A stretch of DNA of 64,000 bases from Spirillospora albida (GCF_000718255.1 NZ_JOFJ01000001.1:124001-188000); one strand, 5' to 3'. Positions 17,401 to 25,044 are shown, counted from the stretch's first letter. Program-made: numbers and translations. Notes: generated by a model from the letters alone, not told the origin.

Positions 17401-19027
17401 GGGTGGACTGCAGCGAGGTGACGAGCTCCTCGCGGATCGCGTCCAGCGGCGGGTTCGTGACCTGCGCGAACAGCTGCTTGAAGTAGTCGAACAGCAGCCG
17501 CGGCCGCTCCGACAGGACCGCGATGGGCGTGTCGGTGCCCATCGAGCCGATCGGCTCGGCGCCGGTCTTCGCCATCGGGGTGAGGATGATCCGCTGCTCT
17601 TCGAGGGTGTACCCGAAGGTCTGCTGGCGCTTGACGAGCGTCTCGTGCGTCGGGATCTCGCGCTCGCGCTGCGGCAGCTCCTCGAACCGGACGAGGCCCT
17701 CGTGCAGCCACTCCCCGTACGGGTGCTCGGCGGCGAGCTGCGCCTTGACCTCGTCGTCCTCGACGATCCGGCCGGCCTCGGTGTCGACCAGGAAGATCTT
17801 GCCGGGCTGGAGACGGCCCTTGCGGACGACGCTCGCGGCCGGGATGTCGAGCACGCCGGCCTCGCTGGACAGCACGACGAGGCCCTCGTCGGTCACCCAG
17901 TAGCGGCCGGGGCGCAGGCCGTTGCGGTCCAGGACGGCGCCGACGACGGTGCCGTCGGTGAAGCTGACGCTGGCGGGGCCGTCCCAGGCCTCCATGAGCG
18001 TCGAGTGGAACTCGTAGAAGGCCCGGCGGGCCGGGTCCATCTCGGTGTGGTTCTCCCACGCCTCCGGGATCATCATCAGGACGGCGTGCGGCAGCGACCG
18101 GCCGCCGAGGTGCAGCAGCTCCAGGCACTCGTCGAACGACGCCGTGTCGCTGGCCTCGATGTCGATGACCGGGTAGATCCGGGACAGGTCGCCGGGGAGC
18201 AGGTCGGACTTCAGCAGCGCCTCGCGGGCGCGCATCCAGTTCCGGTTGCCCTTCACCGTGTTGATCTCGCCGTTGTGCGCGACGAACCGGTACGGGTGGG
18301 CGAGCTCCCACGCGGGGAACGTGTTGGTGGAGAACCGCGAGTGGACGAGCGCGATCGCGCTGGTGAAGCGGCGGTCCGACAGGTCGGGGAAGAACGGCTC
18401 CAGCTGCGGGGTGGTGAGCATCCCCTTGTAGACGATCGTCCGGCTGGACAGGCTCGGGAAGTAGACCGCGACGTCCTGCTCGGCGCGCTCGCGCATGCAG
18501 AACACGGCGCGGTCGAGCTCCAGGCCGGTCTTCCCGGCGTGCGGGCCGCCCTCGGCGGCCGTGATGAACAGCTGGGCGAAGTGCGGCATGACGCGGCGCG
18601 CGGCGGGGCCGGCGAACCGCGGGTCGTGCGGGAGCTCCCGCCAGCCGAGGACGGTGAGGCCCTCCTCGACGCACAGCGTCTCGATGTGGGCGACCGCGGC
18701 GGCGCGGTCGGCGCCGTCCGCGGGCAGGAACGCGAGCCCGGCGGCGTAGGCGCCGGCCTCGGGCAGCGCGAAACCCGCGACCTCGCGGAAGAACGCGTCC
18801 GGGATCTGGACGAGGATGCCGACGCCGTCACCGTCGTCCGGCTCCGCGCCCACGGCCCCGCGGTGGTCCAGGTTCCGCAGGACGGTCAGGGCGTTCTGGA
18901 CGATGTCGTGGCTCTTGCGTCCGTGCAGGTCGGCGACCATGCCGACGCCGCAGGCGTCGTGTTCGTTGGCCGGGTCGTACAGCCCCTGGTGGTGGGGGCG
19001 GCCCGGCGTGAGGGCAGCAGCAGCCAT
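14477..19027 (-). CDS. gltB: glutamate synthase (NADPH) large subunit
   Basis: 1516-aa alpha subunit of GOGAT. It makes two glutamates from glutamine and 2-oxoglutarate. A short propeptide precedes the class II amidotransferase Cys in HDACGVGMVAD. The amidotransferase domain runs to about 420, followed by the central domain and the FMN-binding synthase domain with SGHDGGTGASPLTSLKHAG. The 3Fe-4S ligands lie in CIMMRVCHLDTCPVGVATQ, and a C-terminal GXGXG beta-helix domain closes the protein (GGNVILYGATSGELFARG). ATG 19027 has GGGAGGG 4 nt before it; a TTG one codon earlier is less likely. Complete. Confidence 0.97.
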   Translation of the reverse strand: MAAAALTPGRPHHQGLYDPANEHDACGVGMVADLHGRKSHDIVQNALTVLRNLDHRGAVGAEPDDGDGVGILVQIPDAFFREVAGFALPEAGAYAAGLAFLPADGADRAAAVAHIETLCVEEGLTVLGWRELPHDPRFAGPAARRVMPHFAQLFITAAEGGPHAGKTGLELDRAVFCMRERAEQDVAVYFPSLSSRTIVYKGMLTTPQLEPFFPDLSDRRFTSAIALVHSRFSTNTFPAWELAHPYRFVAHNGEINTVKGNRNWMRAREALLKSDLLPGDLSRIYPVIDIEASDTASFDECLELLHLGGRSLPHAVLMMIPEAWENHTEMDPARRAFYEFHSTLMEAWDGPASVSFTDGTVVGAVLDRNGLRPGRYWVTDEGLVVLSSEAGVLDIPAASVVRKGRLQPGKIFLVDTEAGRIVEDDEVKAQLAAEHPYGEWLHEGLVRFEELPQREREIPTHETLVKRQQTFGYTLEEQRIILTPMAKTGAEPIGSMGTDTPIAVLSERPRLLFDYFKQLFAQVTNPPLDAIREELVTSLQSTLGPEGNLLEPGPDSCRRLVLPTPILDNDELSKIIHINDEGSLPHLQAHVVHGLYDVAGGGEALEARLEEICSEVSRAIEAGARVIVLSDRGADSARAAVPALLLTGAVHHHLIREKSRTKVGLVVETGEARECHHMALLIGYGASAINPYLAIETVEDLVRGGVIRDVDPGKAVRNLVKAYGKGVLKVMSKIGVSTVASYTGAQIFEAIGLGQDVVARAFTGTTSRLGGVGFDVLAREVAERHRRAYPAGGNELAHRTLEVGGEYQWRREGEPHLFNPDTVFKLQHATRTRRYEIFKEYTAKVDSQAERLMTLRGLFKLKEGARPPVPIDEVEPVSEIVKRFSTGAMSYGSISAEAHETLAIAMNRLGGKSNTGEGGEDPRRFTPDENGDLRRSAIKQVASGRFGVTSEYLTNADDIQIKMAQGAKPGEGGQLPGHKVYPWVAKTRHSTPGVGLISPPPHHDIYSIEDLAQLIHDLKNANPAARVHVKLVAEVGVGTVAAGVSKAHADVVLISGHDGGTGASPLTSLKHAGAPWELGLAETQQTLLLNGLRDRIVVQTDGQMKTGRDVVVAALLGAEEYGFATAPLVVSGCIMMRVCHLDTCPVGVATQNPVLRERFSGKPEFVVNFFEFIAEEVREYLAALGFRTLDEAIGRVEMIDAHEAVDHWKASGLDLTPILHVPETAGELRCVTVQDHGLEKALDNTLIQLAEGALAYGDKVTLDLPIRNVNRTVGTMLGHELTKRWGGEGLPDDTIDITFTGSAGNSFGAFMPRGITLRLTGDANDYVGKGLSGGRITLRPPADAVFKAEEQIIGGNVILYGATSGELFARGVVGERFCVRNSGATAVVEGAGDHACEYMTGGRALILGPTGRNIAAGMSGGVAYVLDLVPERVNGEMVDLEALTDEDLAFVRTLVERHRAETGSEVAARLLADWDTAAARFTKIMPRDYRRVLEAMAQAEAEGRDVDEAVMAAAQS

Positions 19028-19324
19028 CAACCCTCCCGTCGTCGTCGTGTCACTGCTAGATGTCAGTGCAGTCCTGGGACGACGTTGGCCCTGCTGCGGT
19101 GAGATGACATTACATCACTGCCGGGATCATGCCCGACTGACCGGGATAGCGAAACTTGCTCCGCACCGGCCGTTGCCTGCCATCTCTGAGTGGTTTAGAC
19201 CAGGATAACGCTCGCCGCCCCGGATCCCCTCCCGCGTCCCGGTGAGGATCATCACCGGGACGCACTGTTTACCCCTGGGAGCCCAGGTTTCGAGGAAGAG
19301 CGGCCCGCTATGACCGGTTCATGG
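19028..19324. promoter_or_regulatory. 297-bp gap: gltB promoter region
   Basis: This gap carries the gltB leader and promoter and the terminator of the next minus-strand gene. On the minus strand an AT-richer imperfect palindrome, TGATGTAATGTCA, lies about 75 bp before the gltB ATG and may be an operator. No clear GlnR box (GTNAC-N6-GAAAC) was found. No gene was seen. Confidence 0.4.
19235..19262 (-). terminator. terminator hairpin downstream of the 19325 gene
   Basis: A perfect 11-bp stem (19235-19245 with 19252-19262) has loop GGATCA. It lies 63 bp past the stop of the minus-strand gene at 19325-20332 and would insulate gltB. Confidence 0.65.
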
Positions 19325-20332
19325 TCATTGCGTGGTGCGGGCGGCACGGCCGAGGACCGCCGGGACCTTCCCGCCCTCGATCAGCAGCGACAGCAGCGTC
19401 TCGTCCCGGGCGTCGCCCTCGCCGTCCAGGCGCTCCGCCCACGTGACGACGGCGAAGTGCCCCATCGCGAGGCCCCGCGCCATGCCGTAGCCCTGCCCGA
19501 ACACGTGCCGCGAGCGCGGCACCGGCAGCGGCCGGACGAACCCGCCGCCGCGCGCCTTGTCGAGCATCGCGACGAACCGGCCGGCGTCGTCGGCGGACGC
19601 CAGGTTGAACACCGCCACGGCCAGGGCGTGCCCGGACCGGGTGTCGGCGTAGATCATCCGGGCGGCCTGGGTGCAGCGGCCGCGCCGCAGGTCGGCGGCC
19701 ACGGTCCCGCCCCAGGCGGCGGCGGTGCAGTCGGCGTCCAGCCGCTTGCCGCGCAGGGTGGGGCGCGCCTTCTCGGCCCGCAGTTCCGACACCGACTCGG
19801 GGAACACCTCCCCGGCGGTGAGGGGGGCCGGGTCGTCCCGGCGCCGCGCGAGGCCCCGGTACGCCTCCGACGAGGCCGAGCTGGAGTAGGACGCCGGTGA
19901 GGGGCCGGTTTCGGCCGGGACGCCCGCCGCGCCGGTGCCGGCGTCCGCGCCGCCCGACGCGCCGTCCCGGCCGCCCAGGAGGGTCACCGCGGCGAGGATC
20001 AGCACCGCGACGACGGCGAGGACCGCGGCCGCGCCGAGGTACATCCGCACCGGCCTGCTCGCGCCGGACGGGCGTTTCGCTCTGCCGGACCGTTCCGGAC
20101 GGCCCGTGCGCGGGCCCGGCCGCCGGGGCGGCTCCGCGCCGAGCGGGGCGCCGTCGTCCTGCGCGCCCGGGTACCCGGGGACCCCGGCGGCCGGTGGCCG
20201 GGCGGGGGTCCGGGGACGGGCGGAGGGGGCCACACGACCGGACGGGCGGCGCGCCGGAGGCTGCCGCCGCGCCCTGCGGGCGGGCGGACTCGGCCTGGGG
20301 CCGCCCGGGCGGCCGCGCTCCTCGTGGTCCAC
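19325..20332 (-). CDS. membrane-anchored protein of unknown function (paralogue of the 20385 gene)
   Basis: 335 aa from a GTG at 20332, which follows TAGTCT by 8 nt (leaderless). The first 95 residues are a disordered Arg/Pro/Gly-rich cytoplasmic tail. One membrane segment lies at about 96-118 (MYLGAAAVLAVVAVLILAAV), then a Ser/Ala/Gly linker and an extracellular domain of about 180 residues. That domain has C-x4-W-G...DL...GRCTQAARMIYAD, closely matched by the neighbouring protein at 20385. The two genes are adjacent and in the same direction, so they probably arose by duplication. I do not recognise a named family; two conserved Cys could form a disulfide outside. Confidence 0.75.
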   Translation of the reverse strand: MDHEERGRPGGPRPSPPARRARRQPPARRPSGRVAPSARPRTPARPPAAGVPGYPGAQDDGAPLGAEPPRRPGPRTGRPERSGRAKRPSGASRPVRMYLGAAAVLAVVAVLILAAVTLLGGRDGASGGADAGTGAAGVPAETGPSPASYSSSASSEAYRGLARRRDDPAPLTAGEVFPESVSELRAEKARPTLRGKRLDADCTAAAWGGTVAADLRRGRCTQAARMIYADTRSGHALAVAVFNLASADDAGRFVAMLDKARGGGFVRPLPVPRSRHVFGQGYGMARGLAMGHFAVVTWAERLDGEGDARDETLLSLLIEGGKVPAVLGRAARTTQ

Positions 20333-20384
20333 TACGGCGCAGACTACTGGGCCGGAGCCGTGTACCGGCGGGTTCCCGCGCGGG

Positions 20385-21194
20385 TCACGGGCGGCGCCCC
20401 TGACCTGGGGCGACCAGATCCAGGCGACCCCACACGAAGTCGGCGGGATTCTCGATCGCCAGGCTCGCCTCGATCATCTCGTTGAGCGAGCCGGGCTGCG
20501 CCCCGCCGGTGCGCTGCACGGTCGTGATCACGGCGTAGTGGCCGTAGGTCTTGGCATAGGCGGCGCTGAACCCGGCGCCGAACGCGGGAGCGCCCTTCGG
20601 GTTGAACGGCAGCACCCAGCCGGCGCCGGTGGCGGGGTCGAGGTCGCGCAGGACCTGCTCGACACCCTCCTCGGACGCCAGGTTGATCGCGATGAACTGG
20701 CCGGTGTACTTGCGGTCGGGGCTCACGTACGCGGCGCGCATGACCTGCGTGCAGCCGAACTTCGCGAGGTCCGCCTGGAGGCGCGCGCCCCAGGTGGCGG
20801 CCTTGCAGTCGGTCGCGATCTCCGATCCCGCCAGGGTGAACGTGAACGCGCCGGATCTGACCGTCTTCACCCCGGCCGGGAACACCTCCCCCGGCGCGAC
20901 CGGCCGCTTGTCGACGTCCCGGGACGCGATCGCGCGGAAACCCTCGCCGTCGAAGTCGGGCGTGTAGGCGGTGGGCACCGGGCGGGCCGGGCCGTCCGGG
21001 CCCTCGTCCTCGCCGCCGGTCAGCGTCAGCGCCGCCACGACCGCGGCCACCACCAGCACCAGGGCGACCGCGCCGCCGATGAGGAGCCGGGGAGCGGGCT
21101 TCTTGCGGCCGGGCGACTCCGCCGGCCAGAAGTCCCCGCCCGCGGCCCCGCCTGCGTCCGGCCGGGGGGAACCTGTGTCACGAGCCTCGATCAC
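20385..21194 (-). CDS. membrane-anchored protein of unknown function (paralogue of the 19325 gene)
   Basis: 269 aa from GTG 21194; an ATG at 21248 would add 18 residues. A short cytoplasmic tail precedes one membrane segment (LLIGGAVALVLVVAAVVAAL) and an extracellular domain. The domain shares with its neighbour the GEVFPAGVKTVRSG opening, a DCKAATWGARLQADLAKFGC block (Cys-x4-W-G and Gly-Cys-Thr-Gln) and a C-terminal GHYAVITTVQRTG strand. Both proteins have the same layout. The role is unknown; a secreted stress or sensory domain is one possibility. The 14-bp palindrome at 21255-21268 lies just upstream. Confidence 0.75.
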   Translation of the reverse strand: MIEARDTGSPRPDAGGAAGGDFWPAESPGRKKPAPRLLIGGAVALVLVVAAVVAALTLTGGEDEGPDGPARPVPTAYTPDFDGEGFRAIASRDVDKRPVAPGEVFPAGVKTVRSGAFTFTLAGSEIATDCKAATWGARLQADLAKFGCTQVMRAAYVSPDRKYTGQFIAINLASEEGVEQVLRDLDPATGAGWVLPFNPKGAPAFGAGFSAAYAKTYGHYAVITTVQRTGGAQPGSLNEMIEASLAIENPADFVWGRLDLVAPGQGRRP

Positions 21195-21254
21195 GCCCCG
21201 GAGCTTAGCGGGACCGGCCCCCTCCCCGCGCCCAAAAGGGCGATTCATCCGGAT

Positions 21255-21268
21255 TGACCGTACGGTCA
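21255..21268. promoter_or_regulatory. 14-bp perfect palindrome, TetR-type operator candidate
   Basis: TGACCGTACGGTCA is self-complementary over all 14 bases. It overlaps the last codon of the VIT1 gene and lies 60 bp before the GTG at 21194 (6 bp before the alternative ATG at 21248). Inverted ACCG/CGGT half-sites are typical of TetR-family operators in actinomycetes. No TetR gene is in the window, so the regulator would act from elsewhere. Confidence 0.5.
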
Positions 21269-21988
21269 GAGGGCGGTCGTGCCGATCAGCGCGCCGACCC
21301 CGTAGGTGATCGCGGCGGCGGCTCCGCCGAGCAGCAGCTGCCGCGTCCCACCGGACCACCAGGACCGCGCCGTGATCCGCGCCACCAGCGCCCCCGCGCC
21401 GAACAGGCCGAGGGCGGCGAGGACCGCGGCCGGCCACAGGGTGGACGCGCCGGCCAGATAGGGCAGCACGGGCAGCAGCGCCCCCACCGCGAACGACAGG
21501 AACGACGACAGGGCCGCCAGCACCGGCGAGGGCAGGTCCCCCGGCGTCACCCCGAGCTCCGCCAGCGCGTGCACCTCCAGCGCCTCGGCCGGGTCGCGGT
21601 GCAGCTGCCGCGCCACCTCCGCGGCCGTGTCCGGATCGACGCCGCGCGCCTCGAACGCCTGCGCCAGCTCCCGCCGCTCCGCGTCCGGGTGCCGCGCCAG
21701 CTCGACGCGTTCCACCTCGATCTCGGCCTCGGCCAGCTCCGACTGGGACGCGACGGAGACGTACTCCCCCGCCGCCATCGAGAACGCGCCCGACGCCAGC
21801 CCGGCGAGACCCGCGAGCAGCACCACGTCCGGGTCGGCCTGGCCCCCCGCGACACCGGCGATCAGCGCGAAGTTCGACACCAGGCCGTCCATCGCGCCGA
21901 ACACGGCCGGCCGCAGCCACCCACCGGTGACGTCCCGGTGCTGGTGATGCCGCTCCGTCCCGTCGTGCGCGCCGCCGTCACTCGACAT
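21266..21988 (-). CDS. VIT1/CCC1 family transporter
   Basis: 240-aa membrane protein of the vacuolar iron transporter family. The first membrane segment has the signature RPAVFGAMDGLVSNFALIAG. The second has SGAFSMAAGEYVSVASQSEL, followed by a charged cytoplasmic helical region (about 85-145: EAEIEVERVELARHPDAERR and the HRDPAEALEVHA stretch). In plant VIT1 that region binds metal. Three more membrane segments close the protein. It probably exports Fe2+ or Mn2+ from the cytosol. The gene is complete and follows lgt by 12 bp on the same strand. Confidence 0.88.
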   Translation of the reverse strand: MSSDGGAHDGTERHHQHRDVTGGWLRPAVFGAMDGLVSNFALIAGVAGGQADPDVVLLAGLAGLASGAFSMAAGEYVSVASQSELAEAEIEVERVELARHPDAERRELAQAFEARGVDPDTAAEVARQLHRDPAEALEVHALAELGVTPGDLPSPVLAALSSFLSFAVGALLPVLPYLAGASTLWPAAVLAALGLFGAGALVARITARSWWSGGTRQLLLGGAAAAITYGVGALIGTTAL

Positions 21989-22000
21989 CCGGACGCGCCC

Positions 22001-23251
22001 CTACTTACCGTCCCGGACGGGCTCAGGTTCGCCCTGGGCGACCTTCGGCCCACCGTCGTCGGTCTCCTCCTCGGCGGGTCCCCCCTCGGCCTCCACGACC
22101 TCTACGGGCTCGCCGGGCTCGTCCTGCTCCGCCACGGCCTCGGTCTCCTGGTCGGGCTCGGGCTCGGGCTCGGCTTCAGGCTTGGTCTCGACCTCAGGCT
22201 TGGTCTCGACCTCGGGCTCGGTCTCGGCCTCAGGGCCGACCTCGGGCTCGGGGTCCTCCGCCGTCTCCGCCTCTCCGGCCGCCCCGGGCTCCTCCCGCTC
22301 CGCCTCCGGTTCCGAGGCGCCCACCGGCTCATCGGCGTGCTCCGGCTCGGACTTCTCGTCCTGGACGGTCGCGGCCGGGACGGCCTTCCCGCCCTCGGCC
22401 GCCTCGACGGGGGCACCGACGTTCTCCGGGCCCGTCCTGCCCCGGGCCATGTACAGGAAGGCGGCGGCGCCGAGGAAGACGGCGATGGACGTCCAGTCGT
22501 TCAGGCGCAGGCCCAGGAAGTGGTGGGCGTCGTCGATGCGGAGCCACTCGATCCAGAACCGGCCGACGGTGTAGGCGGCCACGTACAGCGCGAACGCGCG
22601 GCCATGGGTGAGCTTCCAGCGCCGGTCGGCCCACAGGACGAGGACGGCGACGCCGACGCACCACAGCGACTCGTACAGGAACGTCGGGTGGTAGGTGGCG
22701 ATGTCGGCGTACTTCTCGACCTTCGTCCCGTCCGGGTTCGTCGGCCGGTGCGCGTAGTCGATCTTCAGGGCCCAGAAGGCGTCGAGCGGGCGGCCGTACA
22801 GCTCCTGGTTCCAGTAGTTGCCCCAGCGGCCGATGGCCTGCGCCAGCGCGATGCCGGGCGCGACGGCGTCGCCGAGCGCCAGCACCGAGATGCCGCGGCG
22901 GCGGCAGCCGATCAGCGCGCCGACCGCGCCGAGCGCGACGGCGCCCCAGATGCCGAGGCCGCCCTCCCATATCATCAGCGCCCGGACCGGATCGCCGTCC
23001 GCGCCGAAGTACCGCTGCGCGTCGGTGATCACGTGGTAGAGGCGGCCGCCGACGAGGCCGAACGGGACGGCCCACACCGCCACGTCGATGATCACACCGG
23101 GGCTGCCGCCCTTGGCGGCCCAGCGCCGCTCGCCGAGCCAGACCGCGGCGACGATGCCCAAGATGATCATGATGGCGTAGGCGCGGATCGGGATCGGCCC
23201 GAGGTGCCAGACGCCCTGGGAGGGACTCGGGATGAAGGCGAGCGACTGCAT
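22001..23251 (-). CDS. lgt: prolipoprotein diacylglyceryl transferase with long acidic C-terminal tail
   Basis: 416 aa from ATG 23251 (MQSLAFIPSPSQGVWHLGPI). Lgt transfers diacylglycerol from phosphatidylglycerol to the lipobox Cys of preprolipoproteins in the membrane. The core (about 1-285) is a seven-helix protein with the family's G-G-R-L-Y-H motif, IWEGGLGIWGAVALG and the Lgt signature GRWGNYWNQELYGRPLD, with catalytic-site Arg/Asn/Glu present. After that comes a tail of about 130 residues made almost wholly of Glu, Pro, Ala, Val and Thr. It includes a tandem PEVETK repeat and looks disordered. Long acidic tails are seen in several actinobacterial Lgt proteins; their role is unknown. Confidence 0.94.
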   Translation of the reverse strand: MQSLAFIPSPSQGVWHLGPIPIRAYAIMIILGIVAAVWLGERRWAAKGGSPGVIIDVAVWAVPFGLVGGRLYHVITDAQRYFGADGDPVRALMIWEGGLGIWGAVALGAVGALIGCRRRGISVLALGDAVAPGIALAQAIGRWGNYWNQELYGRPLDAFWALKIDYAHRPTNPDGTKVEKYADIATYHPTFLYESLWCVGVAVLVLWADRRWKLTHGRAFALYVAAYTVGRFWIEWLRIDDAHHFLGLRLNDWTSIAVFLGAAAFLYMARGRTGPENVGAPVEAAEGGKAVPAATVQDEKSEPEHADEPVGASEPEAEREEPGAAGEAETAEDPEPEVGPEAETEPEVETKPEVETKPEAEPEPEPDQETEAVAEQDEPGEPVEVVEAEGGPAEEETDDGGPKVAQGEPEPVRDGK

Positions 23252-23353
23252 GGGCGTTGACGTTACCGCCTCGGCGGCCCACCGGCCGCACGTCCCGGGG
23301 CGCCGACGAGAGATCGCAACCCACCGGATACCCGCCGGACGCCGTCCGCGCAC

Positions 23354-23399
23354 GCGAACGCCGTGCCGTTCCGGACAAACGGAACGGCACGGCGTTCGC
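23354..23399. terminator. 20-bp perfect hairpin between lgt and the DsbA-like gene
   Basis: GCGAACGCCGTGCCGTTCCG (23354-23373) pairs completely with 23380-23399 across a 6-nt loop, GACAAA. It lies downstream of the DsbA-like gene and 103 bp upstream of lgt, both minus strand. It probably terminates the VKOR-DsbA transcript. It is the longest perfect stem in the window. The 342-bp gap around it (23252-23593) has no gene. Confidence 0.7.
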
Positions 23400-23514
23400 T
23401 CGGACGCGTCCGGGCCTGCCCGGCGACACCGCCCTCGGCATCGGCCGACCGCCCGATCTTCCGATCGAACCGGCTCCACCGGCCCAGCCGACCGGCCGGC
23501 GCCGCCGAACCCAT

Positions 23515-23610
23515 CGATCAGCCGACTCCGCCGGCTCTACCGATCAGCCGGCCGCCGCCTCTACCGATCAGCCGGCTCCGCCGCCTCTACCGATCAGCCG
23601 GCTCCGCCGG
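23515..23610. repeat. four tandem 24-26 bp repeats at the 3' end of the DsbA-like gene
   Basis: Copies of CGATCAGCCG followed by a CTCCGCCG-CTCTAC stretch begin at 23515, 23541, 23565 and 23591, spaced 26, 24 and 26 bp. The last copy contains the stop codon of the DsbA-like gene (23594-23596) and its final Ala-Gly-Gly-Ala-Gly codons. It looks as if the gene end was duplicated outwards, by slippage. Confidence 0.75.
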
Positions 23611-24370
23611 CGGCGAGGATCGCGGCCTTCATCGCGTCCGGGTTCATCAGCTGGGTCTGGATGTCGAGCTGCCTGCCGTCCAGGAAGACGGTCGGGGTGC
23701 CCTCGACGCGGCGGGTCTCCAGCGCGTACTTGGTCATCTCCTGGACCTTGGACTCCTTCTGCAGGTCCCGGACGCACTTTTCGAAGTTCGCGTCGGTGAC
23801 CCCGAGGTCCTTGCCCCACTTCACCAGGTCGTCGGGCGAGAAGCCCTTGGAGCCCTCGGCGGGCTGGAAGCGGAAGAGGGTGTCGTGGTAGGAGACCCAC
23901 TTGTCGGTGGGGACGCACAGCGCCGCGTTCGCCGACCGCAGCGAGTTGATGCGGATCGGGTCCTTCTGCCCGCCGAACAGGTGGAACGGCCGGTAGACGA
24001 CCTTGACCTTGCCCTCGGCGGCGAGCTGCTCGATCGTGGAGCCCGACGCCTCCTCGAACGACTTGCAGACCGGGCACTGGAAGTCCTCGAAGACCTCGAT
24101 GACCGGCTTGGTCACGCCCGCCTTCGCCATGACCATCGACCCGTCCGCCTGGCGGGTCAGGGGCGCGACCGCGCCCTTGTGCGCGACCGCGCGGCCGCTC
24201 TTGTTCCTGTGGTCGATGATGAGGACGGCGCCCACCACCACTGCCGCGACCAGGACCACCGAGCCGATGACGATGGCGAGCAGCCGGCGCTGTCTCTGCC
24301 GCGCCGCCTGCCGCTTGCGCTCGCCGGCGAGGCGTTCCCGCGCGGAACGCTCGCGTGCCGCCTTGCTCAT
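23594..24370 (-). CDS. DsbA-like membrane-anchored thiol-disulfide oxidoreductase
   Basis: 258 aa. A basic, Arg-rich N-terminus (1-28) precedes a membrane anchor (about 29-52) and an extracytoplasmic thioredoxin-fold domain of the DsbA/DSBA-like type. The active site is FEDFQCPVCKSFEE, Cys99-Pro-Val-Cys102. The cis-Pro loop is RRVEGTPTVFLDG, with a helical insertion between. A second Cys pair (NAALCVP and FEKCVRDL) may form a structural disulfide. It introduces disulfides into exported proteins and is reoxidised by the VKOR protein encoded 31 bp upstream, the standard actinobacterial pairing. Confidence 0.9.
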   Translation of the reverse strand: MSKAARERSARERLAGERKRQAARQRQRRLLAIVIGSVVLVAAVVVGAVLIIDHRNKSGRAVAHKGAVAPLTRQADGSMVMAKAGVTKPVIEVFEDFQCPVCKSFEEASGSTIEQLAAEGKVKVVYRPFHLFGGQKDPIRINSLRSANAALCVPTDKWVSYHDTLFRFQPAEGSKGFSPDDLVKWGKDLGVTDANFEKCVRDLQKESKVQEMTKYALETRRVEGTPTVFLDGRQLDIQTQLMNPDAMKAAILAAGGAG

Positions 24371-24401
24371 TGGTCTCTCCTAGGGATGCGGGCCGGCGTC
24401 G

Positions 24402-24890
24402 CTAGTCGTCCAGACCGATGCGCCGGATGTCGTCGAACAGAACGAGGATGAACAGCAGGATAGTGACGACGTGCACACCGGTGCACCACAGGCAGATCTT
24501 GTGCAGGATCGCCACTTCCACGGCGACGAGGTACACCACCATCAGCACGCCGACCGCCGTGGCGGCGAGCCGTCCCCACCGCAGCGGCGGCCATGTCGAC
24601 CGGAGCGCCCATGGGGTGATCAGGACGGCCATGCCGATGAAGAACGCGAGGCCGAGCAGCGGCATCGGGATGCCGAGCAGCTCGGCGTACTCGCTGGTCG
24701 TGACCGCGCGGCAGTCGACGCTGGAGGACGCGGAGCACAGCAGCGCGCTCTCCTCGTAATGGGTGACGGTCAGGTAGACCGAGATGCCGAGGCCGGTGAG
24801 GGTCAGCACCCAGGCCGTGGCCTGCCACCAGCGCGGGCGGGACGGCGCCGCCACGGGCGTCCGCTCGTCCACCGTCGTCTCTCGCGTCAT
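24402..24890 (-). CDS. vitamin K epoxide reductase (VKOR) family protein
   Basis: 162-aa integral membrane protein that replaces DsbB in actinobacteria. It passes electrons from DsbA to quinone. The four catalytic cysteines are present: Cys52 and Cys60 in the first outer loop (LLCSASSSVDC) and the CLWC motif at 133-136 on the membrane helix. The conserved Ser/Thr-E-Y region (TTSEYAELLGIPMPLLGL) follows the loop. Four to five membrane segments are visible. It lies just upstream of the DsbA-like gene in one transcription unit. Confidence 0.92.
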   Translation of the reverse strand: MTRETTVDERTPVAAPSRPRWWQATAWVLTLTGLGISVYLTVTHYEESALLCSASSSVDCRAVTTSEYAELLGIPMPLLGLAFFIGMAVLITPWALRSTWPPLRWGRLAATAVGVLMVVYLVAVEVAILHKICLWCTGVHVVTILLFILVLFDDIRRIGLDD

Positions 24891-24980
24891 CGAGGATCCT
24901 TCCGGGACCGCCGGGACATCACCGCCGGCGGGAACTCACCCTAACGGGAGGGCGCGCGTCTTCGGTTCCAACGAGACCGG

Positions 24981-25021
24981 CGGGTGCCGGGTTCCCCATA
25001 CCGGGAACGCCCGCGCACCCG
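24981..25021 (-). terminator. terminator hairpin of the trp operon
   Basis: An imperfect long hairpin begins 24 bp past the trpA stop. The outer stem CGGGTGC (24981-24987) pairs with 25015-25021, and the inner stem GTTCCC (24991-24996) with GGGAAC (25003-25008). It lies on the transcribed side of trpCBA. There is no T-run. Confidence 0.55.
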
Positions 25022-25044
25022 CCGTGATTCCGTGGCGCCGCAGG

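Noticed and set aside
12996..19102. Very long open frames on both strands across gltB and gltD, including one of more than 1500 codons on the plus strand
   Set aside because: They follow from the GC-rich third positions of gltB/gltD. Their products are Arg/Ala/Gly/Asp-rich with no domain, while the minus-strand frames encode complete GltB and GltD.
19031..19234. GlnR box in the gltB promoter
   Set aside because: No GTNAC-N6-GAAAC pair was found; only an imperfect TGATGTAATGTCA palindrome.
23515..23610. CRISPR array
   Set aside because: Units of 24-26 bp follow each other directly without unique spacers, and no cas genes are present.
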